From contig WGMT01000046.1 in assembly GCA_016124945.1 (NCBI GenBank), positions 1 through 57,954 on the forward strand: a DNA stretch of 57,954 nt. The letters are read 5' to 3'. Both the position numbers and the translations under genes were made by a program. Each line of letters starts with the position of its first letter. The stretch's first letter is position 1. A model generated the notes under the pieces. The model was given only the letters and a program-made list of their open reading frames with translations. It did not search any database and was not told the origin of the DNA. Below are positions 25,050 to 36,883 of the stretch, piece by piece. The stretch comes from a bacterium. GTDB lineage: Bacteria; Chloroflexota; Anaerolineae; Caldilineales; Caldilineaceae.

Positions 25050-26288
25050 ATGTCCAACCGGTTCAATCAGGCTGTCGAAGAACGGCTGCTGCGCTATGTG
25101 CAGATTGACACCCAGAGCGACGAAGCGTCGAAGACGTCGCCCAGCACACAGAAGCAGTTCGATCTGCTGCGCCCACTGGCCGAGGAACTGCGCCAGATCG
25201 GCGTCGAGGATGTCACCCTCTCTGAACATGGCGTCGTGTTGGGCACCGTCCCCGCTACGGTGGACGGCGCGCCCACCATCGCTTTCCTTGCCCATGTGGA
25301 CACCGCCCCGGCCTACAATGGCACCGGCGTCAGGCCCCGCGTCCACCGCAACTACGACGGTGGCGAGATCTCCTTCCCCGACGCGCCTGGACTCGTCCTC
25401 AATTCTCAGGGATCGCCCTATTTGGCTCACAAAATCGGCGAAGACATCATCACCGCCAGTGGATCGACCCTCCTCGGCGCGGACGACAAATCGGGCGTCG
25501 CCGTAATCATGACCATGGCCGAAGCGCTGATCGCCGATTCGTCGATCCCGCATGGGCCGATCCGTATCGCCTTCACGCCGGACGAGGAAATCGGACGTGG
25601 CGTGGCGCATCTTTCACCGGCGGACCTCGGCGCGTCCTTTGCCTACACCCTCGACGGCAGCGACGCGGGCGAGATCTCGTTTGAAACGTTCTCGGCAGAC
25701 AAAGCCGTGGTTACCATCACCGGCGTCTCCATCCATCCCGGCACGGCCTACGGCAAGCTGGTCAACGCGCTGACGTGGGCGACAAAACTCGTCACCATGT
25801 TGCCCGAAGCCACACGCACACCGGAGACTACCCAGGATCGCGAAGGATTCATCCTGCTCTACCAGATGTCGGGCAACGCCGCCGAAGCAAAATTGATGTT
25901 CATCCTGCGCGATTTTGAGATGGACGGCCTCAAGGCACACGGCGAGTTGATCGAATCGCTGTGTGCGTCCTTGCGCCTGGCCGAGCCCCGCCTAAAGGTG
26001 ACCTGCGAGATCACGCCCCAGTACCGCAACATGCGCTACTGGCTCGAAAACGACATGACGCCCGTCGAACTGGCCGTAGCCGCCATCCGCAGCCAGGGGA
26101 TCGAACCTATCCACCGCACCGTACGTGGCGGCACCGACGGTTCGCAGATGACGGAAAAAGGCGTGCCCACGCCAAACCTCTTCACCGGCCAGCAGGATCT
26201 GCACGGCCCGTTGGAGTGGATCAGCGTGCAAGACATGGCGCGCTCGGTGGCGGTGTGCATTGAAATTGCCAAACTGGCGGCAGAATAA
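25050..26288 (+). CDS. pepT: Peptidase T (tripeptide aminopeptidase)
   Basis: 412 residues, normal for PepT, an M20 dizinc aminopeptidase that removes the N-terminal residue of tripeptides in the cytoplasm. Metal and catalytic motifs are intact: IAFLAHVDTAPAYNG (His and Asp), LLGADDKSGVAVIM (bridging Asp), FTPDEEIGRG (catalytic Glu and ligand), YTLDGSDAGEISFE and VRGGTDGSQMTEKGVPTPN; HPGTAYGKLVNA is the dimerisation-domain motif. The ATG at 25050 with CGAGGAGAC upstream is chosen over a longer frame. Confidence 0.95.
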   Translation: MSNRFNQAVEERLLRYVQIDTQSDEASKTSPSTQKQFDLLRPLAEELRQIGVEDVTLSEHGVVLGTVPATVDGAPTIAFLAHVDTAPAYNGTGVRPRVHRNYDGGEISFPDAPGLVLNSQGSPYLAHKIGEDIITASGSTLLGADDKSGVAVIMTMAEALIADSSIPHGPIRIAFTPDEEIGRGVAHLSPADLGASFAYTLDGSDAGEISFETFSADKAVVTITGVSIHPGTAYGKLVNALTWATKLVTMLPEATRTPETTQDREGFILLYQMSGNAAEAKLMFILRDFEMDGLKAHGELIESLCASLRLAEPRLKVTCEITPQYRNMRYWLENDMTPVELAVAAIRSQGIEPIHRTVRGGTDGSQMTEKGVPTPNLFTGQQDLHGPLEWISVQDMARSVAVCIEIAKLAAE

Positions 26289-26340
26289 ATAGAGATTGGA
26301 GATTGGTATCGTGTTGAGGCGATGATTGTTCTATTGAGAT

Positions 26341-26520
26341 TTTGTAAACACGGATTGGAGGAAACACGGATCTGGGAGAATAGAGCGCGGATTAGGCTGA
26401 TTGAGCGGATCAAACGGATTTTGATAACAATTGCTCAGAATCAGCACAAATCCGCTCGATCCGCTTAATCCGCGTTCTATCTCTTTTGAATCCGTGTTCC
26501 CTCCAATCCGTGTTTACAAA
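26341..26520. repeat. Long palindromic repeat, ACACGGATTGG family
   Basis: Outer arms TTTGTAAACACGGATTGGAG (26341-26360) and complement (to 26520), and inner arms around GAGCGGATCAAACGGAT and ATCCGCTCGATCCGC, make an imperfect hairpin of 180 bp that fills most of the 279-bp pepT-carB gap. It shares ACACGGATTGGA with elements at 39338 and 42875. Confidence 0.88.
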
Positions 26521-26567
26521 AGTAGCCGGTCTCTAATTTCTAACAAGATACTCAGACGGGAAATACC

Positions 26568-30035
<3,468 letters not shown>

Positions 30036-30083
30036 GCAAAGATGGTATACTCCTGCCCAACGGTTTAGACGCAAAACAGAAAC

Positions 30084-30350
30084 AGAATTGATCCACGAAG
30101 CCACACGAAGGAGAGAAAAGAGGAGAAATGATCCACGATTTCACAGATTAAAAGGGGTCAGAAGGTAGGAAGTATTCACCGCAAAGGCGCAAAGAAATGC
30201 AGGAAACGGTTCTTTGTTCTGGCTTTGCGTTCCTTTGCGCCTTTGCGGTAGCCCTCTCCCTCTCTGGAAATCCTTTCAATCTGTGAAATCAGTGTCCGTT
30301 TTCTCTCCTCTGCCTTCGTGTCTCTTTGTGTGGCTTCGTGGATCAATTCT
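30084..30350. repeat. Long nested palindromic repeat (267 bp)
   Basis: AGAATTGATCCACGAAGCCA (30084-30103) is complementary to the end at 30331-30350. Inner arms ACCGCAAAGGCGCAAAG (30177-30193) and CTTTGCGCCTTTGCGGT (30233-30249) pair as well. It fills the carB to small-gene gap (30036-30379). Single half-copies of the same sequence flank the XRE-ImmA/PIN module. Confidence 0.88.
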
Positions 30351-30379
30351 GAAAAATATTTGAGAGGAAGGAACACTCT

Positions 30380-30685
30380 ATGCCCATTAGCACCCCATCC
30401 TTCGGCGACGACCAGGACGGACGTGACCCGCGCTTCCAAAGCGACGAGATGTACGATGTCGACGAACTCTACTTGGACGGACTCTCGGCCCCGGTTGCCG
30501 AGAAGTTGCTCAAGCAACTGGGCGGCGGCGTCGTAGACAAGCACGAACTGGTGGAAGGCATCGGCTGGAAGGCGCGCATCGCGCCAGTCGAAGGCGGCGC
30601 CACCATCCACTTCCACGCCCACGACGAACTCATCGACGATCTCATGCGCCGCTTTGAGATCCTGGCGGAGCGCGAACTATCATAA
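30380..30685 (+). CDS. Small acidic protein of unknown function
   Basis: 101 residues, ATG preceded by GAGGAAGGA. The first 30 residues are polar and acidic (FGDDQDGRDPRFQSDEMYDV). The rest looks like a small alpha/beta domain (VAEKLLKQLGGGVVDKHELV, IAPVEGGATIHFHAHDELID). The two nearby histidines in HFHAHD could bind a metal. I do not recognise the family. It stands alone between two large repeat elements, upstream of mvaD on the same strand. Confidence 0.7.
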   Translation: MPISTPSFGDDQDGRDPRFQSDEMYDVDELYLDGLSAPVAEKLLKQLGGGVVDKHELVEGIGWKARIAPVEGGATIHFHAHDELIDDLMRRFEILAERELS

Positions 30686-30894
30686 CGTGATCCGTGATTC
30701 GTGTTGCGTGGTTTGAGTACGTTGAACGTTCGTTACGTCGATTCTTCGTCAAGCGATAGTGCTTACGATACCAGGTTACGCACTACCCTTGAACCAATCA
30801 ACAAACCCAAAAACGAACGACACCCTGCACCCACGTATCACGCAACACGAATCACGCAACACGAATCACGCAACACGAATCACGCAACACGGAA
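30686..30894. repeat. Inverted heptad blocks CGTGNTT / CACGAAT-CACGCAA
   Basis: The left block at 30686-30713 holds four 7-bp units (CGTGATC, CGTGATT, CGTGTTG, CGTGGTT). The right block at 30832-30894 holds nine units alternating CACGAAT and CACGCAA. They are complementary over at least 15 bp, with a spacer of about 120 bp. The right block abuts the mvaD start and leaves no normal ribosome binding site. Confidence 0.9.
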
Positions 30895-30903
30895 CCCCAC
30901 CCA

Positions 30904-31899
30904 ATGACCCAAACTGCAACCTACCGTGTCGGCAGCAACATCGCCTTTATCAAGTATTGGGGCGTGGCCGACGCCACGATCAACATCCCCCTGAACAACT
31001 CCATCAGCATGACGTTGGCCGACGCCTACACCACCACCACCGTCACCTGGGACGTGGACGGCAGACTCGCTACCGACGAGGTCACTGTAGACGGCGAACG
31101 CTTTGCCCCCAAGAAGGCCCAGCGCGTCGTCGATCACCTGGATCGTCTACGCGCCGTGGCAGGTGTGAATTACCGCGCCCAGGTGACCAGCGCCAACAAC
31201 TTCCCCATGGCTTCGGGGATCGCCAGTTCGGCCAGCGGCTTCGCAGCGTTGACCGTGGCCGGCTGCGCTGCGCTAGGACTCGATCTCGATCCGACGCGTC
31301 TTTCGGCCATCGCCCGCCGAGGCAGTGGATCGGCCAGCCGCAGCCTCTTCGGCGGCTTCGTCGAGTGGGAACAGGGCCACGACGACGTCACCAGCGTCGC
31401 CCACCAACTCTACACCGAAGATCACTGGGATCTGCGCGACATCGTCGCCGTGATCAGCAGCGAAGAGAAGAAAGTCAGCAGCGCCGGTGGTCATTTGCTG
31501 GCGCTCACCAGCCCCCTGGCCGAAGGACGCCGTGATCACGTCGACGGCTGGCTGGCGGAGGTTCGCCGTGCCATCACCGAACGGGACATCGCCCGCCTCG
31601 GGCCGATCATCGAACTTGACGCCCTGGCCATGCACAGCGTCATGATGACCAGCAACCCCAGCCTGCTCTACTGGCAACCCGGCACACTGACCATCCTCCA
31701 CGCCGTGCAGCACTGGCGCGAAGACGACGGCCTGCAAGCCTATTTCACCATCGACGCCGGCCCCAACGTCCACCTGATCTGCGAAGCCGACACCGCCGCC
31801 GAAGTCGAAACGCGCCTCGCCCAATTGCCCGGCATCGAACGCGTGATCGTTAGCCAGGCCGGACCGGGGCCTATGAGAATTTTCGAAGATCAAACCTGA
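30904..31899 (+). CDS. mvaD: Diphosphomevalonate decarboxylase
   Basis: 331 residues of GHMP-kinase fold. The diagnostic VGSNIAFIKYWGVADATINI and PLNNSISMTL open the protein, the ATP loop reads FPMASGIASSASGFAAL, and RRGSGSASRSLFGGFVEWE carries the conserved catalytic region. DAGPNVHLICE is near the C-terminus, with the usual Asp. It converts mevalonate 5-diphosphate to isopentenyl diphosphate, implying that this organism uses the mevalonate route, as some Chloroflexota do. No other mevalonate gene is nearby. Confidence 0.94.
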   Translation: MTQTATYRVGSNIAFIKYWGVADATINIPLNNSISMTLADAYTTTTVTWDVDGRLATDEVTVDGERFAPKKAQRVVDHLDRLRAVAGVNYRAQVTSANNFPMASGIASSASGFAALTVAGCAALGLDLDPTRLSAIARRGSGSASRSLFGGFVEWEQGHDDVTSVAHQLYTEDHWDLRDIVAVISSEEKKVSSAGGHLLALTSPLAEGRRDHVDGWLAEVRRAITERDIARLGPIIELDALAMHSVMMTSNPSLLYWQPGTLTILHAVQHWREDDGLQAYFTIDAGPNVHLICEADTAAEVETRLAQLPGIERVIVSQAGPGPMRIFEDQT

Positions 31900-31909
31900 G
31901 GAGGTTTTC

Positions 31910-32605
31910 ATGTCTAAGCTCCCTGGCGGCGCCCTCGCCAGCCGTCCACTCCATTTTATTTGGATCGCCGACTGTTCCGGTTCGATGGGGCATGGCGGCA
32001 AGATCCAGGCGCTCAACAACGCCATCCGCGAGGTGATCCCCCACATGCAGCGCGTGGCAAGCGAAAACCCCAACGCCCAGGTGATGGTGCGCGCCGTGCG
32101 ATTCTCGAACGGGGCGCAGTGGCACATTGCCCAAGCAACACCTGTGGTCAACTTCCGCTGGGACGATCTCAACGCCGACGGTGTCACCGACATGGGCAAG
32201 GCGTTGCAACTCGTCGCCGAGCAGCTCAACCCGGATGTTATGCCGCGGCGGGCGTTGCCACCGGTCCTCGTAATGATTTCAGATGGCAAACCCACCGACG
32301 ATTTCAGCGCCGGCCTACGCGCCTTGATGGATTCCCCCTGGGGCAAGAAGGCTGTGCGCGTCGCCATTGCCATCGGCGATGATGTAGACAAAGATACACT
32401 TCAACGCTTTATCGGCCATCCTGAATTGGAGCCGTTGCGCGCCAACAACGCCGAAGCGCTGGTCAAGCACATCAAGTGGGTCTCCACAGCGGTGCTGCAA
32501 TCGGCCTCTTCACCCGCCAGTCAGGCTGTGGGCATGACAGCACAGAACAACGTACCCCTGCCGCCCCCACCCGACGACATCTCCGACGCCGACGATGTCT
32601 GGTAA
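31910..32605 (+). CDS. TerY-like vWA domain protein (TerY-P triad member)
   Basis: 231 residues. A von Willebrand A domain starts at HFIWIADCSGSMGHGG, an intact DxSxS MIDAS, with the Thr in DGVTDMGKAL and the Asp in VLVMISDGKPTDDF. The tail is low complexity and ends in DDVW. It belongs to the TerY/YfbK-like cytoplasmic vWA group. It is followed by an overlapping PP2C gene and, after a two-gene insert, a kinase: the arrangement known as the TerY-phosphorylation triad. GAGGAGG gives a strong ribosome binding site. Confidence 0.9.
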   Translation: MSKLPGGALASRPLHFIWIADCSGSMGHGGKIQALNNAIREVIPHMQRVASENPNAQVMVRAVRFSNGAQWHIAQATPVVNFRWDDLNADGVTDMGKALQLVAEQLNPDVMPRRALPPVLVMISDGKPTDDFSAGLRALMDSPWGKKAVRVAIAIGDDVDKDTLQRFIGHPELEPLRANNAEALVKHIKWVSTAVLQSASSPASQAVGMTAQNNVPLPPPPDDISDADDVW

Positions 32606-33575
32606 ACCAGCGTCTGGTAAACCAGGGTCACCAGGGTCTAGTGAACCAGCGTCTGCGAAAGCGGCTGCCGCTGCCCCCGCTGAGCAACCGACAGCAGGTG
32701 AAACGACGCGCTGGCAGGCGTTGGGGGCCAGTGTCCCCGGTGCGGCCCATGTACGCGCCGGCCGCCCCAACCAGGACGCGCTACGCTGGTGGCCGCGCAG
32801 TGGACAGGGATCCACCCTGATCCTTGCTGCAGCAGACGGTCACGGCGGCGTGCGCTACGCCCGTAGCCACATCGGCGCAGCGCTGGCGGTACGTACTGCC
32901 GTCCAGGTGCTCTCGCGTGGCCTGCGCGATCTCATCCCCACCCAGCACGAACTCACCAACGATCTCGATCTGGCCCAGATCAAACGTGACATTGAAGGCT
33001 GGCTGCCCAAGATCCTGGTCCGGCGCTGGCAGGAACGGGTGCAGCGTCATCTGCGCCGCTACCCACTCACGCGCGACGAAAAAGCGCTGCTCACCACCCC
33101 AGCCACTGACGGCAAACCCGCCGCCGTGCGCTCTGGGCTACACGCCTACGGGGCGACGCTGTTGGCTGTGGTCCTCACGCCGCACTTTCATCTCTACGTG
33201 CAACTGGGCGATGGTGACATCCTCACCGTTTCGGCCGATGGGCGCGTCTCCGGCCCACCCTTGGCCGAGGACAGCCGCCTGCTGGCCAACGAGACCACGT
33301 CCTTGTGTACGGCGGACGCGTGGTCGAGTGTGCGCATCTACTTTCAGCCGCTGGTCGGCGCGCCGCCGGCATTGATCCTCCTTGCCACCGACGGCTACGC
33401 CAACTCCTTCGTCGACGGCGCCGCCTTCACCCAGGTGGGCGCGGATCTCCTGTCCGCCGTACAAACGCAGGGCGTGGACGCCGTCAACGCCGCCCTGCCC
33501 ACCTGGCTGGCAGATACGTCGTCCTCGGGTAGTGGGGACGATATCACCGTGGCGATGGCGTACCGGCAGGGATGA
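32595..33575 (+). CDS. PP2C-type protein phosphatase (TerY-P triad member)
   Basis: 326 residues, starting inside the last codons of the vWA gene (11-bp overlap). The first 45 residues (SGKPASGKPGSPGSSEPASA) are low complexity and encoded by GTCTGGTAAACCAGC-like direct repeats. The PP2C domain follows: RAGRPNQDALRWW (metal Asp), AAADGHGGVRYA (DGHGG), ILLATDGYANSF (ATDG) and SGSGDDITVAMAY (GxxDDIT). A large helical insert lies between the DGHGG and central motifs. It likely reverses phosphorylation by the neighbouring kinase. Confidence 0.92.
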   Translation: MSGKPASGKPGSPGSSEPASAKAAAAAPAEQPTAGETTRWQALGASVPGAAHVRAGRPNQDALRWWPRSGQGSTLILAAADGHGGVRYARSHIGAALAVRTAVQVLSRGLRDLIPTQHELTNDLDLAQIKRDIEGWLPKILVRRWQERVQRHLRRYPLTRDEKALLTTPATDGKPAAVRSGLHAYGATLLAVVLTPHFHLYVQLGDGDILTVSADGRVSGPPLAEDSRLLANETTSLCTADAWSSVRIYFQPLVGAPPALILLATDGYANSFVDGAAFTQVGADLLSAVQTQGVDAVNAALPTWLADTSSSGSGDDITVAMAYRQG

Positions 33576-33659
33576 TGTTGGACGCGCCGCCTCAGCGCCA
33601 GGCACTGAGGCTTTCCCTGTGGTAAAATGAGGGCGTGCTTGTTTACATGGAGGGAAGAT

Positions 33660-33932
33660 ATGAGCCAATTGGTAATTCCCTATTCGTCGGAAGTATTGGG
33701 CGCACTAGGGCAGGACGAAGAAGAGTTTGAGCAAAACGCACGCCTTTTACTGGCAATCAAACTCTATGAAATGGGCAAATTGACGACAGGGCTGGCTGCA
33801 GAACTGGCTGGGGTACCCCGTTCATCCTTCATTTTTCTCCTAAAAGACTACGGTCTTTCGCCGTTCGGTCAGGATGAAGACGAACTCGAAGAGGATTTAA
33901 GCAGTGCCAGAAGGGCCAGTCATCGCCAATAA
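33660..33932 (+). CDS. UPF0175 family antitoxin
   Basis: 90 residues, GGAGGGAAG ribosome binding site. It matches the UPF0175 pattern: LLLAIKLYEMGKLTTGLAAE, LAGVPRSSFIFLLKDYGL, an HTH-like core, and an acidic tail. UPF0175 proteins are paired with DUF3368 PIN toxins; the next gene is one and overlaps this gene by 29 bp. The pair interrupts the TerY-P triad between phosphatase and kinase. Confidence 0.9.
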   Translation: MSQLVIPYSSEVLGALGQDEEEFEQNARLLLAIKLYEMGKLTTGLAAELAGVPRSSFIFLLKDYGLSPFGQDEDELEEDLSSARRASHRQ

Positions 33933-34422
33933 TACCCCCTTAGTATCGCTCTGGGTGCTCAACAAACTCTATCTCCTACGTGATCTTTACAATCAAGTAT
34001 TGATCCCGCTAGCGGTGCATGAAGAGTTTCTTGCAGTCAATACAGCATCTAGGCAACAGGCGTTGCGCAATGCGCCCTGGATCATCCCAACTTCAATTCA
34101 ACACCCCGAGCGAAGCTATACGAATGCACCCTTGGATAATGGAGAGGCAGCGGTTCTGGCCCTGGCCAAGGAAACAGACGCTCGACTGGTTATCATCGAT
34201 GAACGTTTGGGCCGCGAACATGCACGTCGTATGGGATTGCGCATCACGGGGACGTTGGGTGTGTTGTTACTTGCCAAAGAGGCTGGGCAGATCAGCACTG
34301 TGACACATTTGATCGACCAACTACTGGATAACGGCCTTTACTTGGGTGAACGTTTGATTCGTCGCACTCTTGAATTAGCTGGGGAATCCATACCGGACGG
34401 TGATGCCGAGCCGGATTTCTAA
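33904..34422 (+). CDS. DUF3368 PIN-domain toxin
   Basis: 172 residues from a GTG start within the antitoxin gene. DUF3368 features: VIANNTPLVSLWVLNKL (N-T-P-L with the first acidic site as N), YTNAPLDNGEAAVLALAKE (DxGE motif), ARLVIIDERLGREHA (IDE/D-x-x-R motif) and GLRITGTLGVLLLAKEAG. It is a predicted VapC-like ribonuclease. It ends 1 bp before the kinase start codon, so kinase translation may be coupled to the toxin. Confidence 0.9.
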   Translation: MPEGPVIANNTPLVSLWVLNKLYLLRDLYNQVLIPLAVHEEFLAVNTASRQQALRNAPWIIPTSIQHPERSYTNAPLDNGEAAVLALAKETDARLVIIDERLGREHARRMGLRITGTLGVLLLAKEAGQISTVTHLIDQLLDNGLYLGERLIRRTLELAGESIPDGDAEPDF

Positions 34423-34423
34423 A

Positions 34424-35770
34424 ATGAACCAACTTCTCCAACCAGGACAATCTATCACGGCCAAATCATCCGGCCTGACCTACACCGTCGGTGACTTCAT
34501 CGGCGGCGGCGGGCAGGGCGAGGTGTACAACGCGTTGCTCAGCGACAGCGCCGGCCGCGCCCAGGGGACGCCCATGGCGCTGAAGTGGTTCTTTCCCCAC
34601 TATCTGCGCCGCGACCCCCAACTACGCGAACGGCTAATCAGCGCCGTCAACGCCGGTGCGCCCAGCGACCGCTTCCTCTGGCCACAGGAATTGGTGGAAT
34701 CGCCGGCTGCGCCCGGTTTCGGCTACGTGATGCCGTTGCGCGACAAACGCTTCGTCGGCATCGTGGACCTGGTGATGCGCCGCGTGGAGCCGAGTTTCCG
34801 CGTCCTCGTGACAGCGGGCTTCGACCTGGCCCACAGCTACCTGAATCTTCACCTCAAAGGGCTCTGTTACCGCGACATCTCGTTCGGCAACGTCTTCTTC
34901 GACCCAGGCAGCGGCGAAGTACGCATCTGCGACAACGACAACGTGGGCATTGATCGCCGCAACAACAGCGGCATCGGCGGCACGGCTCGCTTCATGGCCC
35001 CAGAAATTGTACGCGGGGAAGCGGCCCCTAGCACCGAGACCGATCTCTTTTCGCTGGCCGTGCTGCTCTTCTACATGCTGGTGAACCATCACCCACTCGA
35101 AGGCGAGCGCGAGGCCGAGATCCGCTGCTTCGATCTGCCCGCCATGACCCGTCTTTACGGCACAGAACCGATCTTCATCTTCGATCCCAACGACGACCGC
35201 AACCGTCCAATGCCGGGCTTTCATGACAATGCGCTGGCCTTCTGGCCCATCTATCCTGCCTTCTTCCGGGACTTGTTCGTACGCGCCTTCACCAACGGCC
35301 TCAAAGACCCTGTCCACGGGCGGGTGCGTGAGAGCGAATGGCGAGCGGCCCTGGTGCGACTGCGCGACGCTATCCACTACTGCACCGACTGTGGCGCTGA
35401 GAATTTCTACGATGTCGACGCCCTGCGCACCAGCGGACAGCCGGCGCGCTGTTGGGCTTGTGACGAAACCCTACGCCTGCCCCCGCGTATGCGCCTGGGC
35501 CGCGAGGTAATCATGCTCAACCACGACACGGTGCTCTACCCCCACCACGTCGACGACAGCCGGCAGTACAATTTCGAGCAACCGGCGGCGCAGGTGACAC
35601 AGCATCCACGCAACCCGCAGATCTGGGGGCTACGCAACCTCACCGGGCAGAAATGGGTGAGCAGCGACAGCAGCGGCAAGGTCCACGACGTGTTGCCCGG
35701 GCAGACGGTGACACTTGCCTCCAGCACGCGTATTCACTTTGGCCGTCAGGAAGGCGAAGTGCGCCTCTAG
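34424..35770 (+). CDS. Protein kinase with C-terminal zinc ribbon (TerY-P triad member)
   Basis: 448 residues from the ATG 1 bp after the toxin stop. Kinase features: glycine loop GGGGQGEVYNA, VAIK-like MALKWF, catalytic loop YRDISFGNVFFD (HRDxxxxN with His replaced by Tyr), metal loop CDNDN in place of DFG, and APE as MAPEIVRG. The C-terminal part has a Cys4 ribbon (CTDCG and CWACD) followed by a beta-rich domain (HPRNPQIWGLRNLTGQKW), likely FHA-like or similar. This organisation fits kinases of TerY-P triads. The conserved catalytic Asp and Asn remain, so activity is plausible. Confidence 0.9.
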   Translation: MNQLLQPGQSITAKSSGLTYTVGDFIGGGGQGEVYNALLSDSAGRAQGTPMALKWFFPHYLRRDPQLRERLISAVNAGAPSDRFLWPQELVESPAAPGFGYVMPLRDKRFVGIVDLVMRRVEPSFRVLVTAGFDLAHSYLNLHLKGLCYRDISFGNVFFDPGSGEVRICDNDNVGIDRRNNSGIGGTARFMAPEIVRGEAAPSTETDLFSLAVLLFYMLVNHHPLEGEREAEIRCFDLPAMTRLYGTEPIFIFDPNDDRNRPMPGFHDNALAFWPIYPAFFRDLFVRAFTNGLKDPVHGRVRESEWRAALVRLRDAIHYCTDCGAENFYDVDALRTSGQPARCWACDETLRLPPRMRLGREVIMLNHDTVLYPHHVDDSRQYNFEQPAAQVTQHPRNPQIWGLRNLTGQKWVSSDSSGKVHDVLPGQTVTLASSTRIHFGRQEGEVRL

Positions 35771-35773
35771 CCC

Positions 35774-36859
35774 ATGCACGATCGACCACGCCAGATTCTC
35801 CGCCAACTGATCCTAAATTACGGACAGCCGATCATCCACGATCCGCGTCGCGTCGACGCTTTTCTGCAAGACGTGTGCGGGCAGCATCACCGCGAGATCT
35901 TCGTCCTCGTCCACGCGCAGGAGCAGCAGATCCCACGCGATCTGCTGGCCGCCGGCAAAATGGCCGGTGACCCGGTCCACTGGCAGCGGTTGTCTCGGCG
36001 CTTGCAAGATCGCCTCGCCATCACCACCGAAGCCGCTGATTGGGCGGTGGAAAGCTGGGCGATGGCGCTGAACGTTGCGCCCCAACGTTACAACTACCCG
36101 CGTTGGCTACGCCTGGGCTGGGAAAATCTTTCACGACTCAACCTGCGCGGTTCATTGCAGAATGTATCTGCCGGGTGGAAATTGCGTGAACGATCTTTTG
36201 GTGACATTGGTGTACAATGGAATGCACCTTTCCGGGGGTGGTTGCCCAATCGACGCTGGATCGCCGCTTCGGTGTTGGCGCTTATGCTGATGGGACTCGC
36301 CTCGTTTGCACTGCGTTCACCCGTCAATGCTTGGATCAGCACATTGGCCTTCTGGCAAGACGACGCTTCCGCAACAGCCCAGCTTTCGGAACGCACAGTG
36401 GCCTGGCTTAACCAGATCTACCCGCCGCCCCGGTCTGTGCGCATCGGCGAAGAAGCGGTGGCGCTCCACGCCGAAGCCGGCGAAGACGCACAAATTCTGG
36501 CTTATCTCACGCCACCCGGCGCGCTGGTGACCATCGACGCCTACAGCCAGGACGGCCTGTGGGCGCACGTATCCGAGCCGATCCAGGGGTGGATCGCCCA
36601 AACCGGTGTCTACCATCTGCCCACGCCCGAGGGGACGGGTAACTACGCCGCCCGCATTGCGCCCACCCTTGGCGTCATCCTCGGCGACGGGCTGCGGGTA
36701 CGCCAAACGCCGACAGTGGACGGCGTCGTGCTGGGCGATTTGTCGGCGCAACAAGAAGTCCTAGTGCTCGCTGCCACCGCAGACGGTGCCTGGTTCCAAA
36801 TTGTGGAGCCGATGCAAGGTTGGGTAAGTAGTGAATTTATCGCCAAAGTTGCGCCATGA
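35774..36859 (+). CDS. Membrane protein with helical N-terminal domain and two SH3b domains
   Basis: 361 residues, 3 bp after the kinase stop. The N-terminal 100 residues (ILRQLILNYGQPIIHDPRRV, VDAFLQDVCGQHHREIFVLV) form a helical domain seen beside bacterial kinase/vWA systems. A membrane helix follows (WIAASVLALMLMGLASFAL, about 157-177). The outer part has two SH3b domains (about 215-280 and 290-360: DGLWAHVSEPIQGWI, GDGLRVRQTPTVDG, GAWFQIVEPMQGWV). The layout suggests a link between a cytoplasmic phosphorylation system and the cell wall. Function inferred only from context. Confidence 0.82.
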   Translation: MHDRPRQILRQLILNYGQPIIHDPRRVDAFLQDVCGQHHREIFVLVHAQEQQIPRDLLAAGKMAGDPVHWQRLSRRLQDRLAITTEAADWAVESWAMALNVAPQRYNYPRWLRLGWENLSRLNLRGSLQNVSAGWKLRERSFGDIGVQWNAPFRGWLPNRRWIAASVLALMLMGLASFALRSPVNAWISTLAFWQDDASATAQLSERTVAWLNQIYPPPRSVRIGEEAVALHAEAGEDAQILAYLTPPGALVTIDAYSQDGLWAHVSEPIQGWIAQTGVYHLPTPEGTGNYAARIAPTLGVILGDGLRVRQTPTVDGVVLGDLSAQQEVLVLAATADGAWFQIVEPMQGWVSSEFIAKVAP

Positions 36860-36883
36860 CGGCGCATGTATAGGAAGGAACCT

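Noticed and set aside
30759..31535. 258-codon frame overlapping mvaD
   Set aside because: It begins in the CACGAAT repeat and is rich in Arg/Gln/Pro, a frame-shifted reading of mvaD.
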